From NCBI GenBank assembly GCA_964503335.1, contig CAZCZZ010000062.1, positions 1 through 24,909 on the forward strand: a stretch of DNA of 24,909 bases. The letters run 5' to 3'. The position numbers were made by a program, and so were the translations under genes. How positions within the stretch are numbered: position 1 is the stretch's first letter; each line of letters starts with the position of its first letter. The DNA comes from CAZCZZ01 sp964503335 (GTDB lineage: Bacteria; Verrucomicrobiota; Kiritimatiellia; CAIVKH01). The notes below the pieces were generated by a model, which saw nothing but the letters and a program-made list of their open reading frames with translations, had not been told where the DNA came from and did not search any database. Below, in pieces: positions 1 to 8,757 of this stretch.

Positions 1-954
1 GCACCCGCTGAGACGGATGCGCCGGCGGAAGCTGTTGCGGCAAAGGCGGAGTACGAACCACCGTCCGCGGTGCGCACGCTGTCGTCGGACGAGATCAAGT
101 CCCTCCTCGCCTCGCACCTTGAAACAGGTCGCCTGGGCGAGCTCGATGCGCGTCTTCGCAAGGACTCCGGCGGCGCCATGGATCAGCTTCGCGCCATGCG
201 CGACGAGAACGAGGTGTTTACCGCGTGGTTCAGCGAGTGGAGCAGGCGGTCGCAGGCGCCGGAAACCGTGGATGCCGATGCGAAGGCCTACCTCGACACG
301 CTCAGCAACATCGCCGCGATCCTCGGGATGCCGCCCTTCACGGATAGCGACCTTGATTGGACGAGTGACGCAGCGGGCCGCGCCAACGTGTATTGCCGGA
401 TGCTGCACAAGCAACAGCTTCGCTTTGTCGAGGCGACCACGGCTGCGATGGACCGGATGCAGGAAGAACTGAACGTGCTGGGCGACCACGCGGACGTTGC
501 GATGAAGATCCTCGGCGTGACGGAAGGCCAGAAGAGCCTCACGGAATGCACGGCCGAGATTACGTCGTCCCTCGCGGATTTCCGTCGCTGGATCGACCGC
601 AGCAAGGCGCGGCCGATGATGACCGACGAGCTTGAACGCGTCGCACTGCCCTATGCGACGACGCTGCAGGAGCAGATGGACCTCTTCCGCACCGAGCTTT
701 GGGCTCGCGTCCAGGCGATCTCGCCGGAATCGCTGCGGCCGTGGCTTCCCTCGAACGAGGTGCCGACAGTGCTGGAGATCAAGCGCCGCAATCTTGCGTC
801 CGTCGCAGCGGGTGACGCCCCGCCATGGGCCGACAAGACCTTCCGCGACCGCCTTCGCATCGTGTTGACGTATCTGGGAACAGCCTACAACTATGCGCAG
901 CAGTCGGCGCCGCCTGCGACGGTTGCCGCGCCGGATGCGGAGACAGCGCCGTGA
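1..954 (+). CDS. Hypothetical protein, 5' end outside the window
   Basis: The frame is open from the first base of the window to a TGA at 952-954, so the true start lies upstream; the visible part is 317 residues. An in-frame GTG at 70 exists, but nothing marks it as a start. The first 25 or so residues are rich in Ala, Pro and Glu and look like a linker, followed by a mostly helical soluble region and another Ala/Pro-rich tail. No membrane segment, signal peptide or known motif is visible in this part, and I do not recognise the family. The stop overlaps the GTG start of the kinase gene (GTGA), so the two are probably translationally coupled and this protein probably acts with the kinase. 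Coding is supported by the long open frame and its fit to the operon. Confidence 0.8.
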   Translation, partial: APAETDAPAEAVAAKAEYEPPSAVRTLSSDEIKSLLASHLETGRLGELDARLRKDSGGAMDQLRAMRDENEVFTAWFSEWSRRSQAPETVDADAKAYLDTLSNIAAILGMPPFTDSDLDWTSDAAGRANVYCRMLHKQQLRFVEATTAAMDRMQEELNVLGDHADVAMKILGVTEGQKSLTECTAEITSSLADFRRWIDRSKARPMMTDELERVALPYATTLQEQMDLFRTELWARVQAISPESLRPWLPSNEVPTVLEIKRRNLASVAAGDAPPWADKTFRDRLRIVLTYLGTAYNYAQQSAPPATVAAPDAETAP

Positions 955-3900
955 CGACGCGTCCGAAAAAGAACGGCGACGAGGAGCCGCAGGACGATGC
1001 GCCGTCGACGCGCGAGACGACGATGGCCGACATGTCCATCCAGGGCGAGGCGTCGTCGAGCCTGATCCGCGCCCATGCCGTCGATGAGTCGGCCTCTTCC
1101 GAAACGCACGACTACATCATGATGGAGCGGATCTCCGACGGCGGCCAGGCCACGGTGTTCAAGGCGAAGACGCGCGACACCGGCGAGCTCGTGGCGCTCA
1201 AGATCTTCAAGAGCACGCAGGAGGATCGCCTGTCGGAGCAGCGCTTCCAGCGCGAAGCGCAGATCCTCGCCAGCCTCTCCCACCAGAACATCGTCGGGTA
1301 CAAGGGGGTCTTCACCGCGGAGGGCGAGTGGGGCGAGTCGCGCAAGTGCCTTGTGATGGAGTTCCTCGAGGGTGTTTCGCTCAAGGACTACATCCACCAG
1401 CATCCGCAGGGACTTCCCTGGGAGCAGGCGGTATCGATCTTCGAACAGAGCCTGCGCGCGCTGATTTTTGCGCACGACGACAAGGGCATCGTCCACCGCG
1501 ACATCAAGCCGTCGAACATCATCATCCAGGAAGACGGCACGGTAAAACTGATCGATTTCGGCATCGCCCGCCTCAGCAGCAGCGGTACGCACACCGGCGG
1601 GAGCGGCCTGCTCGGATCGTTCGACTACATGGCGCCGGATTTCGCGCGGATCAAGGACGCGGAATTCCGCGGCGACGAGATATCCGACATCTTCAGCCTG
1701 TTTGTGTGCTTCTACGAGATGATCGCCGCGCGGCTGCCTTACCCCAAGCTGGGCGAGCGGCAGGAGATCGACTACCTGCAGCGGTGGCATGGCGAGGTGG
1801 ACCCGCCGTCGACGACGCCGGTTATCTTCCGCGTTATCACGCATCTCTCGAAGTTCGTGCAGAAGGGCCTGGAGGCGGATCGCGCGAAGCGCTACCAGCG
1901 CTATGCCGATGTGCTGGCGGACCTCTCGACGCTGAAGCCTCGCGTGATTGTCCATGAACAGCGCGAGCGATATGTCCTGCTCGACGGATTGGGCGCGGGC
2001 GGATTCAGCGAAGTGTACAAGGCGAAGCGGGAATCCGACGGGAAGGTTGTCGCGATCAAACGTCTCTTCGCCAACCGCTCGCTTGACCGCTTTATCAAGG
2101 AGGCGGAGATGCTCTCGCTGCACCCGCATCCGAACGTGGTGCAGTACTACGACTTCTTCGAGATGAAGAGTTCGGGCGGGCGCACCGATTCGTTCCTTGT
2201 GATGGAGTATCTCGACGGCATGCCGGGCTGGAGCCTGCGCGAGCGGATCCGCGAGCATCCCGACGGCCTGCCGGTCGCGGAGGTGCTGGAGACCTTCGCC
2301 TACTATCTGTCCACGCTGAGCTATCTCTTTCATCACAAGCACAGCGTGATCCACCGCGACATCAAGCCGGCCAATCTCTACGCGCCGGAGGGAGCGCCTG
2401 CGCAGGCGAAACTGCTGGATTTCGGTGGGGCTCGCGATCTTTCGGGTACGAAGACGACGGGCAACCTGCCCGGCACCTGGGACTTCATGGCGCCGGAGTT
2501 CGTGACCGAGGGTTCGCGCGGCACGCACCAGTCGGACCTGTACGCCATCGGCCTCTCGCTCTACGAGGCGCTCACCGGGCGCACGGCGTATCCCCGCCTG
2601 CCGAAGGGCGAGAAGGAAGCGCTGAACGAGTTCCTGAAGCGCGCGAAGGGACTGTCCGACCTCAAGATCGATTTCAAACGGCCCGTCTTCGAGAAGTATC
2701 CCGAACTCCAGGAGATCATTGAGAAGGCCACGGCGCGACAGCCCAAGAGTCGCTACTCCGATGTGATCAAGATGCGGCAGGATCTTGAGCGAGTTTTCGA
2801 GAAGCACTTCGGCAAGAAGTTCGAGGCCGTGAAGGAAGGGAAGCCGGAAGCCCCCGCGAAGGCAGCCCATGGCGCGGCCACGCTGAATCCGTTCCAGGAA
2901 GCGCACGCGCAGCGGCGGCGCGAATCGATGGTGAAAGCCGTGAAGGGCATCGCCGCGGTCATCGTCCTCGGCGTGATTGCGTTCGGCGCCTGGCAGAAGC
3001 GGTCGGTGGTGACCGGCGCGCTGTCGAAGATGAAGGAAGAGCGTGCCGCTAGCGCCGCGCAAGCGGCGCAAGAGGAGGCTGCCAAAGCGGCCGCGGTTGT
3101 CCCGCCGGTTGAGCCGAAGGTCGAAACCAAGGTGGCGACGAAAGGCGACGAGGCGCCCGCGGAACCAGTCGCCATGGCAGGGAATGAAGAGAAGACCTCA
3201 CCGGTGGTGTCGTCTCCGCCGGTGGTCACTCCTCCGCCTCCACCGGTTGAGCCCGCTGTCTCGCGGAGGGATACGCTGGTCCGGGAGCTGGTGCTGGCCT
3301 TGGAGCCGTTGACGTACTTTGTCGCGGCGGGATCCAAGTATGACATGATCTATGCCGATATTTCGAAGACCGTCGGGACGATGAACAAGACGATGTCGTC
3401 CCCGAAGTACGCCGAAGTGGGATCGGACCCGGCGATCCTCGATCAACAGGTCGCCATCTGGCGCGGCATGTTGAACGAAGTGCTCAACATCATGCGCGAG
3501 CAGAAAAACGTGACCCTGCTACCGCTGGCCCGCGGCTGCTTCTACGCGATGCTCGATTTGCGGATGAAGGACGGCAGGGGACTGAGCCTGCAGGAACGCT
3601 ACAAGGATGCGATCGCGGAGGTCGAAAAGGACCAGCCCCCGGGCAGCCCGCCGGCGCTCTATCCCTTCCCTGCATCCGACGTGCTGAAGTTCACCACGAA
3701 GGACGATGGAACCTGGCCGACGAACCCGTTCCTCGACGATGTGTTCTCGCGGCCGGAAGCGTCGGACGTGCGCGCAAGATACCTGCCTCACGGCGCGACG
3801 CTCAACTTGAAGGCCCAGAGCATCGACGGCCGCGTGCTGCGCAAGTTTACGCTGCCCCTCGTGTTGGTGCCCGACGGATCGTCCGGCCCCGTCACATCGC

Positions 3901-4574
3901 CGGACCCCTTCTACATCGCGACGATCGAGACCACGCTGGAGGCCATGCGCTGCTACCGGGATGATGCGGCACGGCGCGACCCGGCTATGCGGAAGTACTT
4001 CTCGGGAACCGTGCTGGGCAAGACGATCGGGATGAACGACCAGCCCTTCTTCCAGGCGCGTGTCGACGAGGCGGTGGAGTTTTGCAACTGGGCCAGCGCG
4101 CTCTCGGGACGCCCCTTTGTCTATCGCCGCAACGAAGCGGGCCGCTGGGTGGCCGATCTTCGTCAGCCCGGCTTCCGCCTCCCCACGACGACCGAATGGG
4201 AATACGCCGCGCGTTACGGGTTTGATGTATATCCCATGAAGGGCGCGAAGCCCTGGGATGAGATGAAGCGCGGCTTGTCGTCGGGCAACCTCGTGTACTA
4301 CTACTTCAAGAAGGAACCGCGCATGAGCACGGCGGCCGAGGCGTATCCGCTCGGCATGTTCGATATGTGCGGCAATGTGGAGGAGATCTGCATGGACTCG
4401 GCGAACGCGTTGGTCGCCACGGAATTCGAGCCGCGCTTTCTCCTGAAGGGGGGCAGTGCCAAGAGCCGCACGGATGGCGAAGTCATGCCGGCGGCCGAGG
4501 CGCGCACCATCGATGCCACGCACGAGTTTGTGGGATTCCGCATCCTGATGTCGTCGCCATTCGCCCGCTTTTGA
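951..4574 (+). CDS. Membrane protein with two Ser/Thr kinase domains and a C-terminal FGE/SUMF1-like domain
   Basis: The protein has 1207 residues from a GTG at 951 that overlaps the upstream stop. The frame stays open to 825, but that extension lies inside the neighbouring gene. Kinase 1 (about 55-330) has the VALK lysine K84, HRDIKPSN at 182-189 and DFG at 202-204; its Gly loop begins with Ser instead of Gly, and its APE motif reads APD. Kinase 2 (about 340-620) has LGAGGFSEV, the VAIK lysine K370, HRDIKPAN at 468-475, DFG at 490-492 and a normal APE. A membrane segment (about 665-681) follows, then a charged Ala-rich stretch and a Pro-rich linker. The last 240 residues resemble formylglycine-generating enzyme (RLPTTTEWEYAAR, GMFDMCGN, LKGGS, FVGFRI). 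The catalytic Cys pair that should follow KGGS is absent, so this domain is probably a binding module. Predicted topology is cytoplasmic kinases with the FGE-like domain in the periplasm. The targets are unknown; nearby FHA proteins are candidates. Confidence 0.93.
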   Translation: MTTRPKKNGDEEPQDDAPSTRETTMADMSIQGEASSSLIRAHAVDESASSETHDYIMMERISDGGQATVFKAKTRDTGELVALKIFKSTQEDRLSEQRFQREAQILASLSHQNIVGYKGVFTAEGEWGESRKCLVMEFLEGVSLKDYIHQHPQGLPWEQAVSIFEQSLRALIFAHDDKGIVHRDIKPSNIIIQEDGTVKLIDFGIARLSSSGTHTGGSGLLGSFDYMAPDFARIKDAEFRGDEISDIFSLFVCFYEMIAARLPYPKLGERQEIDYLQRWHGEVDPPSTTPVIFRVITHLSKFVQKGLEADRAKRYQRYADVLADLSTLKPRVIVHEQRERYVLLDGLGAGGFSEVYKAKRESDGKVVAIKRLFANRSLDRFIKEAEMLSLHPHPNVVQYYDFFEMKSSGGRTDSFLVMEYLDGMPGWSLRERIREHPDGLPVAEVLETFAYYLSTLSYLFHHKHSVIHRDIKPANLYAPEGAPAQAKLLDFGGARDLSGTKTTGNLPGTWDFMAPEFVTEGSRGTHQSDLYAIGLSLYEALTGRTAYPRLPKGEKEALNEFLKRAKGLSDLKIDFKRPVFEKYPELQEIIEKATARQPKSRYSDVIKMRQDLERVFEKHFGKKFEAVKEGKPEAPAKAAHGAATLNPFQEAHAQRRRESMVKAVKGIAAVIVLGVIAFGAWQKRSVVTGALSKMKEERAASAAQAAQEEAAKAAAVVPPVEPKVETKVATKGDEAPAEPVAMAGNEEKTSPVVSSPPVVTPPPPPVEPAVSRRDTLVRELVLALEPLTYFVAAGSKYDMIYADISKTVGTMNKTMSSPKYAEVGSDPAILDQQVAIWRGMLNEVLNIMREQKNVTLLPLARGCFYAMLDLRMKDGRGLSLQERYKDAIAEVEKDQPPGSPPALYPFPASDVLKFTTKDDGTWPTNPFLDDVFSRPEASDVRARYLPHGATLNLKAQSIDGRVLRKFTLPLVLVPDGSSGPVTSPDPFYIATIETTLEAMRCYRDDAARRDPAMRKYFSGTVLGKTIGMNDQPFFQARVDEAVEFCNWASALSGRPFVYRRNEAGRWVADLRQPGFRLPTTTEWEYAARYGFDVYPMKGAKPWDEMKRGLSSGNLVYYYFKKEPRMSTAAEAYPLGMFDMCGNVEEICMDSANALVATEFEPRFLLKGGSAKSRTDGEVMPAAEARTIDATHEFVGFRILMSSPFARF

Positions 4575-4611
4575 GTGTCAGCCAGTATTGGGAAAAGAAG
4601 AGGAGTCATTG

Positions 4612-6852
4612 ATGAACCAGTCTGATCGTATCTGTGGAGTAATGTCCCGCGCCGCCCGTGGCGTGGTCGCCTTGGTTTGCCTCGCCGTCTTGTGCGGCTG
4701 CGGAACGATGCTTGCGAAGGTGCGCAGCATTGCCAGCGACGAGGTGCTGTATCTCGTGAAAGGCGCCCTCGGCGAAACGGAAGCGCAGCGTGAAGCCGCG
4801 GTCCGGATCGTGGAAGATCAACTCGATGACCGCCTTGAACGCACGGCGGTGCCCGAAGGCACGCGCGAGCTGGCCCTGTGGCGCGCGCGCGAGGAGGCCC
4901 TCGAAGAGCCTGTCGTGATCGATGGCGAGTCCTACAAGTCGGCCCCCGAGCTGCGGAACGTCTCGGATCGCGACCGCGTGGCGACGTATGTGAGCACGCA
5001 TCCCGAAGCCTTGTCGCTCAGCGGCTCTGAATACTCGGAAGCGTGGGAGACGGCCCTATCCGAAGCGAAGGCGAAAGCGTCGTCCCTCGAGATCGAGCGC
5101 AAGCAGCTGCTCAAGCAGGCCGACGCGGCCGTGTCCGCGAAGGACCACCTCAAGGCCCTCGTGGCTTATGCCGCTGCCCTTGAAATCACACCGGGTGAAA
5201 AGGACCTCGTGAACAAGAGCGTGCAGTCGGCCAGCGACGCCTGGAAAGGCGTAAAGGATGGCATGGAGAAGAACGTCCTCGCGAAGGCCGAGACCTTGAA
5301 GGACTCGCCCGTGGAGTGGGATGAGTTCCAGAAGAATCTCCTCACGAAGCAGGACCAGGTGCTCGACTACCTGCGGTCCGTCAACTCCGTGAAGGTCGGC
5401 GGCAAGGCGCTGCTGACGGATGAGCGACGCAAGGAAGCCGCCGCGCTGCTGCAGCAGTCCAGCGAAGCCCTCGCGGGTGTCTGGCAGAAGTACGGAGACT
5501 ATCTCGTGGGCCGCTCCGACTACTGGATGTTCTACAAGTTTATTGCCGCCTGCCTGGAGAGCGCGGAGACGAAGCCCGCGCTCAAGAGCGGGACCCTCGC
5601 CGAGAAGGTACGCGGCATGTATGTCGCCAACCTGGGCGACGGCATGAAGCACTTCATCGACACCGCCAGCGCGGCGTATGACCGTGACCAGTATGGAGTC
5701 TCCTACGTGTTCTGCCTGATGGCCGAGGAGATGCTCGACTTCGCCCGCGCGAAGGACATGAAGGTGCCTTCCGATGCGACCGACAAGCTCGAATTTGCGC
5801 GGTCCATCGAGAAGGATGCGACGGAGAAGATCGCGGCGCAGCACAACCGCCGGTTGCTGATCCTCGACTTCCTGCCGGCCGTGACGGAAGAGGGCGGCCA
5901 GGTGGCCTATCAGGCTCGTACACTCTGCAACAAGAAGTACGAGCCCGCGAACGACCTCGCGTGGCGCCTCACGGTTCCGCAGGGCAAGATCCTCACGCAG
6001 AACATGGTGGAGCCGCTCGACCCTGCCGACACGGTCATATCGGGTGAGATCAAGGAGATTACGATCAACGCCGCGCCCGTGCGCGAATACGACCAGGAGT
6101 TCATCGAGGTTGGAAGCCCGAACATCATCGAAGTCGTGAACCCGATGTACAAGATCCGCGAGAACCAGCCCCGCACGATCTGGCAGCAGGAGGTGGCCAA
6201 GTTCTATCGCGTGAAGCGCGAGCACAAGAAGGAGGGTGTCATCACGCTCACCCTGACCAGCGAGAAGGCCGACGCCCCGTCGGTCTCCCTCCTGTCGCTG
6301 ACCGAGCGTTTCCCCGGCGAGGCCCTGCCGCTGAAGGAGCTCACACTGCAGTGCGAAGAAATCGCCTTTGCGAATCCCATATCCGGCACACCCCGGACGT
6401 CCACCGTGCGCGACGACCTGAAGGTGGATCCCTATCCGCAGAGCGTTCCCGTGAAGCTGACTTCGGACAAGGAGATCCAGAAGGCGGTCCTTGATTTTGC
6501 GCTGAACGAGATCGACAAGGCGATTGAGAAGCTTGTCGTCCAGTATCCGGTTACAACTATGGCGGCGCAGGCGCTGGAGGCGGAGCGGGCTGGTGACAAC
6601 GCGGCGACGGCCGAGCAGTGGGGCCAATTCATCCTCTATACGCGGAAGCTCACGGAGTCGGCGCTCGGCGACGCGGAGAAGGAGTCCATCAGTTGGACGG
6701 CTCTTCGCGGTAAGCTTGAGGGGAATCTTGCGAAGTGGGCGGACGCCCGCTGGAAGAACGGCAACGGCGCCGTCCTGAAGGCCTTGCCCGGCGTCTGGGA
6801 ATCGACCACCGAAGCCGCGCTCCTCACATTGTCGTCCACGGCTGCCGAATAA
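4612..6852 (+). CDS. Large lipoprotein of unknown function with a TPR-like stretch
   Basis: The protein has 746 residues. ATG 4612 is chosen because AGGAG lies about seven bases upstream; a TTG at 4588 in the same frame has no such site. The N-terminus is a lipoprotein signal: basic residues, a hydrophobic core and the lipobox LCGC, with C30 as the predicted lipidated residue. Cys at -2 is uncommon, but Gly at -1 is normal. A TPR-like helical pair (about 165-200) contains the AYAAALEITPGE type of sequence. The rest mixes helices with a beta-rich part around residues 420-620. I do not recognise a family. It lies 37 bp after the kinase gene and overlaps the next gene by one base (TAATG), so it belongs to the same operon. 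A membrane-anchored lipoprotein beside a kinase with a periplasmic sensor-like domain suggests it may be the partner of that domain; this is inference. Confidence 0.88.
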   Translation: MNQSDRICGVMSRAARGVVALVCLAVLCGCGTMLAKVRSIASDEVLYLVKGALGETEAQREAAVRIVEDQLDDRLERTAVPEGTRELALWRAREEALEEPVVIDGESYKSAPELRNVSDRDRVATYVSTHPEALSLSGSEYSEAWETALSEAKAKASSLEIERKQLLKQADAAVSAKDHLKALVAYAAALEITPGEKDLVNKSVQSASDAWKGVKDGMEKNVLAKAETLKDSPVEWDEFQKNLLTKQDQVLDYLRSVNSVKVGGKALLTDERRKEAAALLQQSSEALAGVWQKYGDYLVGRSDYWMFYKFIAACLESAETKPALKSGTLAEKVRGMYVANLGDGMKHFIDTASAAYDRDQYGVSYVFCLMAEEMLDFARAKDMKVPSDATDKLEFARSIEKDATEKIAAQHNRRLLILDFLPAVTEEGGQVAYQARTLCNKKYEPANDLAWRLTVPQGKILTQNMVEPLDPADTVISGEIKEITINAAPVREYDQEFIEVGSPNIIEVVNPMYKIRENQPRTIWQQEVAKFYRVKREHKKEGVITLTLTSEKADAPSVSLLSLTERFPGEALPLKELTLQCEEIAFANPISGTPRTSTVRDDLKVDPYPQSVPVKLTSDKEIQKAVLDFALNEIDKAIEKLVVQYPVTTMAAQALEAERAGDNAATAEQWGQFILYTRKLTESALGDAEKESISWTALRGKLEGNLAKWADARWKNGNGAVLKALPGVWESTTEAALLTLSSTAAE

Positions 6853-7220
6853 TGCAGTGCATCCATGCCGCAAGCCATGCCTGTCTGGTGCCTCACGTGG
6901 AGAGGGCCGACAGCATGGCCGACCGGATGCGCGGCCTGCTCGGCCGTGACGGACTGGACCCCGGTCACGGCCTCCTCCTCATGGAATGCGGCTCCATCCA
7001 CACCTTCGGCATGCGGTTTCCGATCGATGTCATCTTCATGGGGAAGGACGGCACGGTGTTGAAGGTGTTTCGCGACCTTGGTCCCTTGCGTGCAGCGCTT
7101 GGTGGCTTTCGAGCCTCGATGGCCCTTGAGGTTCAATCCGGCTGGCTGGATTCCGGAGCGATCAAGGAAGGGGATCGCCTGCTCTTTAGAGGTGATCCAA
7201 CGCCTACAGCGGCTGTGTAA
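6852..7220 (+). CDS. DUF192 family protein
   Basis: The protein has 122 residues starting at an ATG that overlaps the lipoprotein stop (TAATG), which argues against longer alternatives in this frame. The family signature is clear: MRGLLGR near residue 30, CGSIHTFGMRFPIDVIFM in the middle, then KDGTVLKV and a GDRLLF end. DUF192 proteins are small beta-rich domains of unknown biochemical function, often with a signal peptide; here none is visible from this start, so the protein appears cytoplasmic. It ends the plus-strand operon, and its stop is two bases from the stop of the convergent gene, leaving no room for a terminator of its own. The family assignment is firm. A role in kinase signalling or pilus biogenesis would be guesswork from position alone. 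Confidence 0.93.
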   Translation: MQCIHAASHACLVPHVERADSMADRMRGLLGRDGLDPGHGLLLMECGSIHTFGMRFPIDVIFMGKDGTVLKVFRDLGPLRAALGGFRASMALEVQSGWLDSGAIKEGDRLLFRGDPTPTAAV

Positions 7221-7222
7221 CT

Positions 7223-8185
7223 TCAGGGGGAGCCAAGGCGCGTCATGATGGCGCGTGAGAGCTTGTTCTGAGCATCCCTTGTGACGTGAACAAGCAGCAT
7301 CTGGTTGTCGTTAACGAGGCACGCTGTCTGGCCCGCATTCGGGCTTGCGGCCTTCTCGGGAATATCCACCTCGCGCCATCCCTGGCGCAGGAAATCGTTG
7401 ACGAGTGAACGGCAGAAATCCTCCGGCCCGCTGCGGCTGGTCCGGATGGTCGTTTCCGCCTTCTGCGAGCCCATCGTCTGGGAGAACGTTGCAGGTCCGT
7501 CGCTCTTGAGCATGTCGCCTTCCAGCCCGAGCATGCGCTGCAGATCGTGCGAGAGCTCCCCGGGAGATCCGTATTCGATGTAATGGATGCCAACTTGGGA
7601 TGCCCACGATTTCCTTCCGTCCTTCACGGCGATGAGGATGTGGCGCCCGGGTTTGGAGAAGGATGCCTGCGTACGCATCATATTGTCGTAGTAGCGGAGG
7701 AACGTTTCATTCTGGAAGTCGAGGATCTCATGCTGCTCCGGTTGCTGAACGATCGCGGCCTGGCGAACGGATTCCTCCGTCACATCCCGCCAGCCCGCGC
7801 TCATGAGCTGGCTGCGGTAGTACTGGAGCACGCGCTCGGCAGGCGCGATGACCTCGTAGTCGCAGCGAAAGAAGGGTTTTCCATTGAACAGCATCTCGCC
7901 GAACTCCGCGTTTCTCGCTCCGGGAAACAGCGGGAGCGGAAAGCGTGCCCGCTTCTCCGCCACGCTGTCTGCTTTCATGGACCCGGCGCCGGGGTAGAGC
8001 GACTCGTCATCCATGCGGGTCGCATCCGGAACGAAGTGCACCGTGAGGGATACCATGCGCAGGCAAACCCACATCAAGGCGAGAATCGAGACGGTGAGAA
8101 CGATTCGGACCATGATTCCGGAGAAGGCACCGGGAGGCTTCGTACTCTGAGAGGTTTCCATCGAAGACACAGGGTCGCAGGGCAT
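7223..8185 (-). CDS. Membrane-anchored protein with two related modules, last gene of the Tad operon
   Basis: The protein has 320 residues from ATG 8185, eight bases after the stop of the upstream TadE-like gene. A second ATG at 8161 is possible, and neither has a strong ribosome binding site. A short cytoplasmic N-terminus precedes one membrane helix (about 24-47); the rest is predicted periplasmic. Two stretches share a pattern: an aromatic/basic beta region, then a helix ending in GWR (VLQYYRSQLMSAGWRDV near 119-135 and FCRSLVNDFLRQGWREV near 257-273), which suggests an internal duplication. Proteins with FPGA...YYRxxLxxxGW patterns are common in environmental bacterial genomes but have no assigned activity that I can name. 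Its position at the end of the operon, next to TadE and TadG-like genes, suggests a role in pilus assembly or anchoring. No known Tad subunit matches. Confidence 0.85.
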   Translation of the reverse strand: MPCDPVSSMETSQSTKPPGAFSGIMVRIVLTVSILALMWVCLRMVSLTVHFVPDATRMDDESLYPGAGSMKADSVAEKRARFPLPLFPGARNAEFGEMLFNGKPFFRCDYEVIAPAERVLQYYRSQLMSAGWRDVTEESVRQAAIVQQPEQHEILDFQNETFLRYYDNMMRTQASFSKPGRHILIAVKDGRKSWASQVGIHYIEYGSPGELSHDLQRMLGLEGDMLKSDGPATFSQTMGSQKAETTIRTSRSGPEDFCRSLVNDFLRQGWREVDIPEKAASPNAGQTACLVNDNQMLLVHVTRDAQNKLSRAIMTRLGSP

Positions 8186-8193
8186 CGCGTCGC

Positions 8194-8745
8194 TCAGTCG
8201 AACATCGAGTCGACGATGCTCTCGAAAATGGATCCGATGCTGTCCCAGTTCTCGGTGACAGTGTCCCATTCCGAGTGGCTTGAGACGCTGAGCAGTGACG
8301 CGACCTTCGATTCCGGCATGAAGGGATACTGCGTGTTCATGAATACAAAGGGCCATGTGGAAGGCACGGCGCCGCCTTCCGTGCCGAAGGTGACGTCGGC
8401 CTTCTGGATGTCGGGAAACATACTGAGCAGGGCTTCAACGATTGCATTTCCGGATAACTGGCCGGAGGCATCGCTCGTCTGCTCCGTCGACTCCTCAAGT
8501 TTGACCAGCGACAGGTTGCCCAGGAAGACCTCGGATGCGAGGGAAGCTTCATTGACGTCTACGCCGTTGCCTTTCGACCATGCCGCGTGGCGGGCGGCCA
8601 CCGCGCAGCGATCAGCGTTGTTGACCATGTATGCGGCGACAAACATCAGGCACCACGCAAAGGCCATCAGCGACATGCCGATGGCAGCCTCGGTCATCGA
8701 CTGGCCGGCCTCAGATCCAAATTTCCTGTGTTTCATCATGCGCAT
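8194..8745 (-). CDS. TadE-like pseudopilin
   Basis: The protein has 183 residues. ATG 8745, 8739 and 8736 are all in frame at the N-terminus; the first is reported, without a clear ribosome binding site to decide. A short basic leader ends in Gly, followed by QSMTEAAIGM and a long hydrophobic helix (about 17-40). This is the class III prepilin signal of Tad pilins and pseudopilins, with Glu at +5. The sequence VNNADRCAVAARHAAW after the helix fits the TadE family, in which the helix continues into a soluble domain. TadE-like proteins are processed by the TadV/CpaA peptidase and act as minor pilins needed for assembly. It lies 12 bp downstream of the TadG-like gene. The +6 residue is Ala, not the Tyr seen in the other three prepilin-like proteins of this locus. 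Confidence 0.87.
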   Translation of the reverse strand: MRMMKHRKFGSEAGQSMTEAAIGMSLMAFAWCLMFVAAYMVNNADRCAVAARHAAWSKGNGVDVNEASLASEVFLGNLSLVKLEESTEQTSDASGQLSGNAIVEALLSMFPDIQKADVTFGTEGGAVPSTWPFVFMNTQYPFMPESKVASLLSVSSHSEWDTVTENWDSIGSIFESIVDSMFD

Positions 8746-8757
8746 GGCGCCAACGGC

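Noticed and set aside
891..3071. Long minus-strand open frame opposite the kinase gene
   Set aside because: It is antisense to a gene with unmistakable kinase motifs, is full of Arg, His and Leu runs, and shows no domain. It results from GC-rich codon use.
951..4574. C-terminal domain as an active formylglycine-generating (sulfatase-activating) enzyme
   Set aside because: The Cys pair expected after KGGS is replaced by AKSRTD, and no sulfatase gene is nearby.
5056..6873. Long minus-strand open frame opposite the lipoprotein gene
   Set aside because: Composition is Arg/Leu/His-rich with no motif, while the plus strand has a lipobox, a good ribosome site and operon overlaps.
951..7220. The plus-strand operon as part of a type VI secretion cluster
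   Set aside because: No Tss core gene (TssB/C, Hcp, VgrG, ClpV, TssJ-M) is visible; only the regulatory layout is similar.
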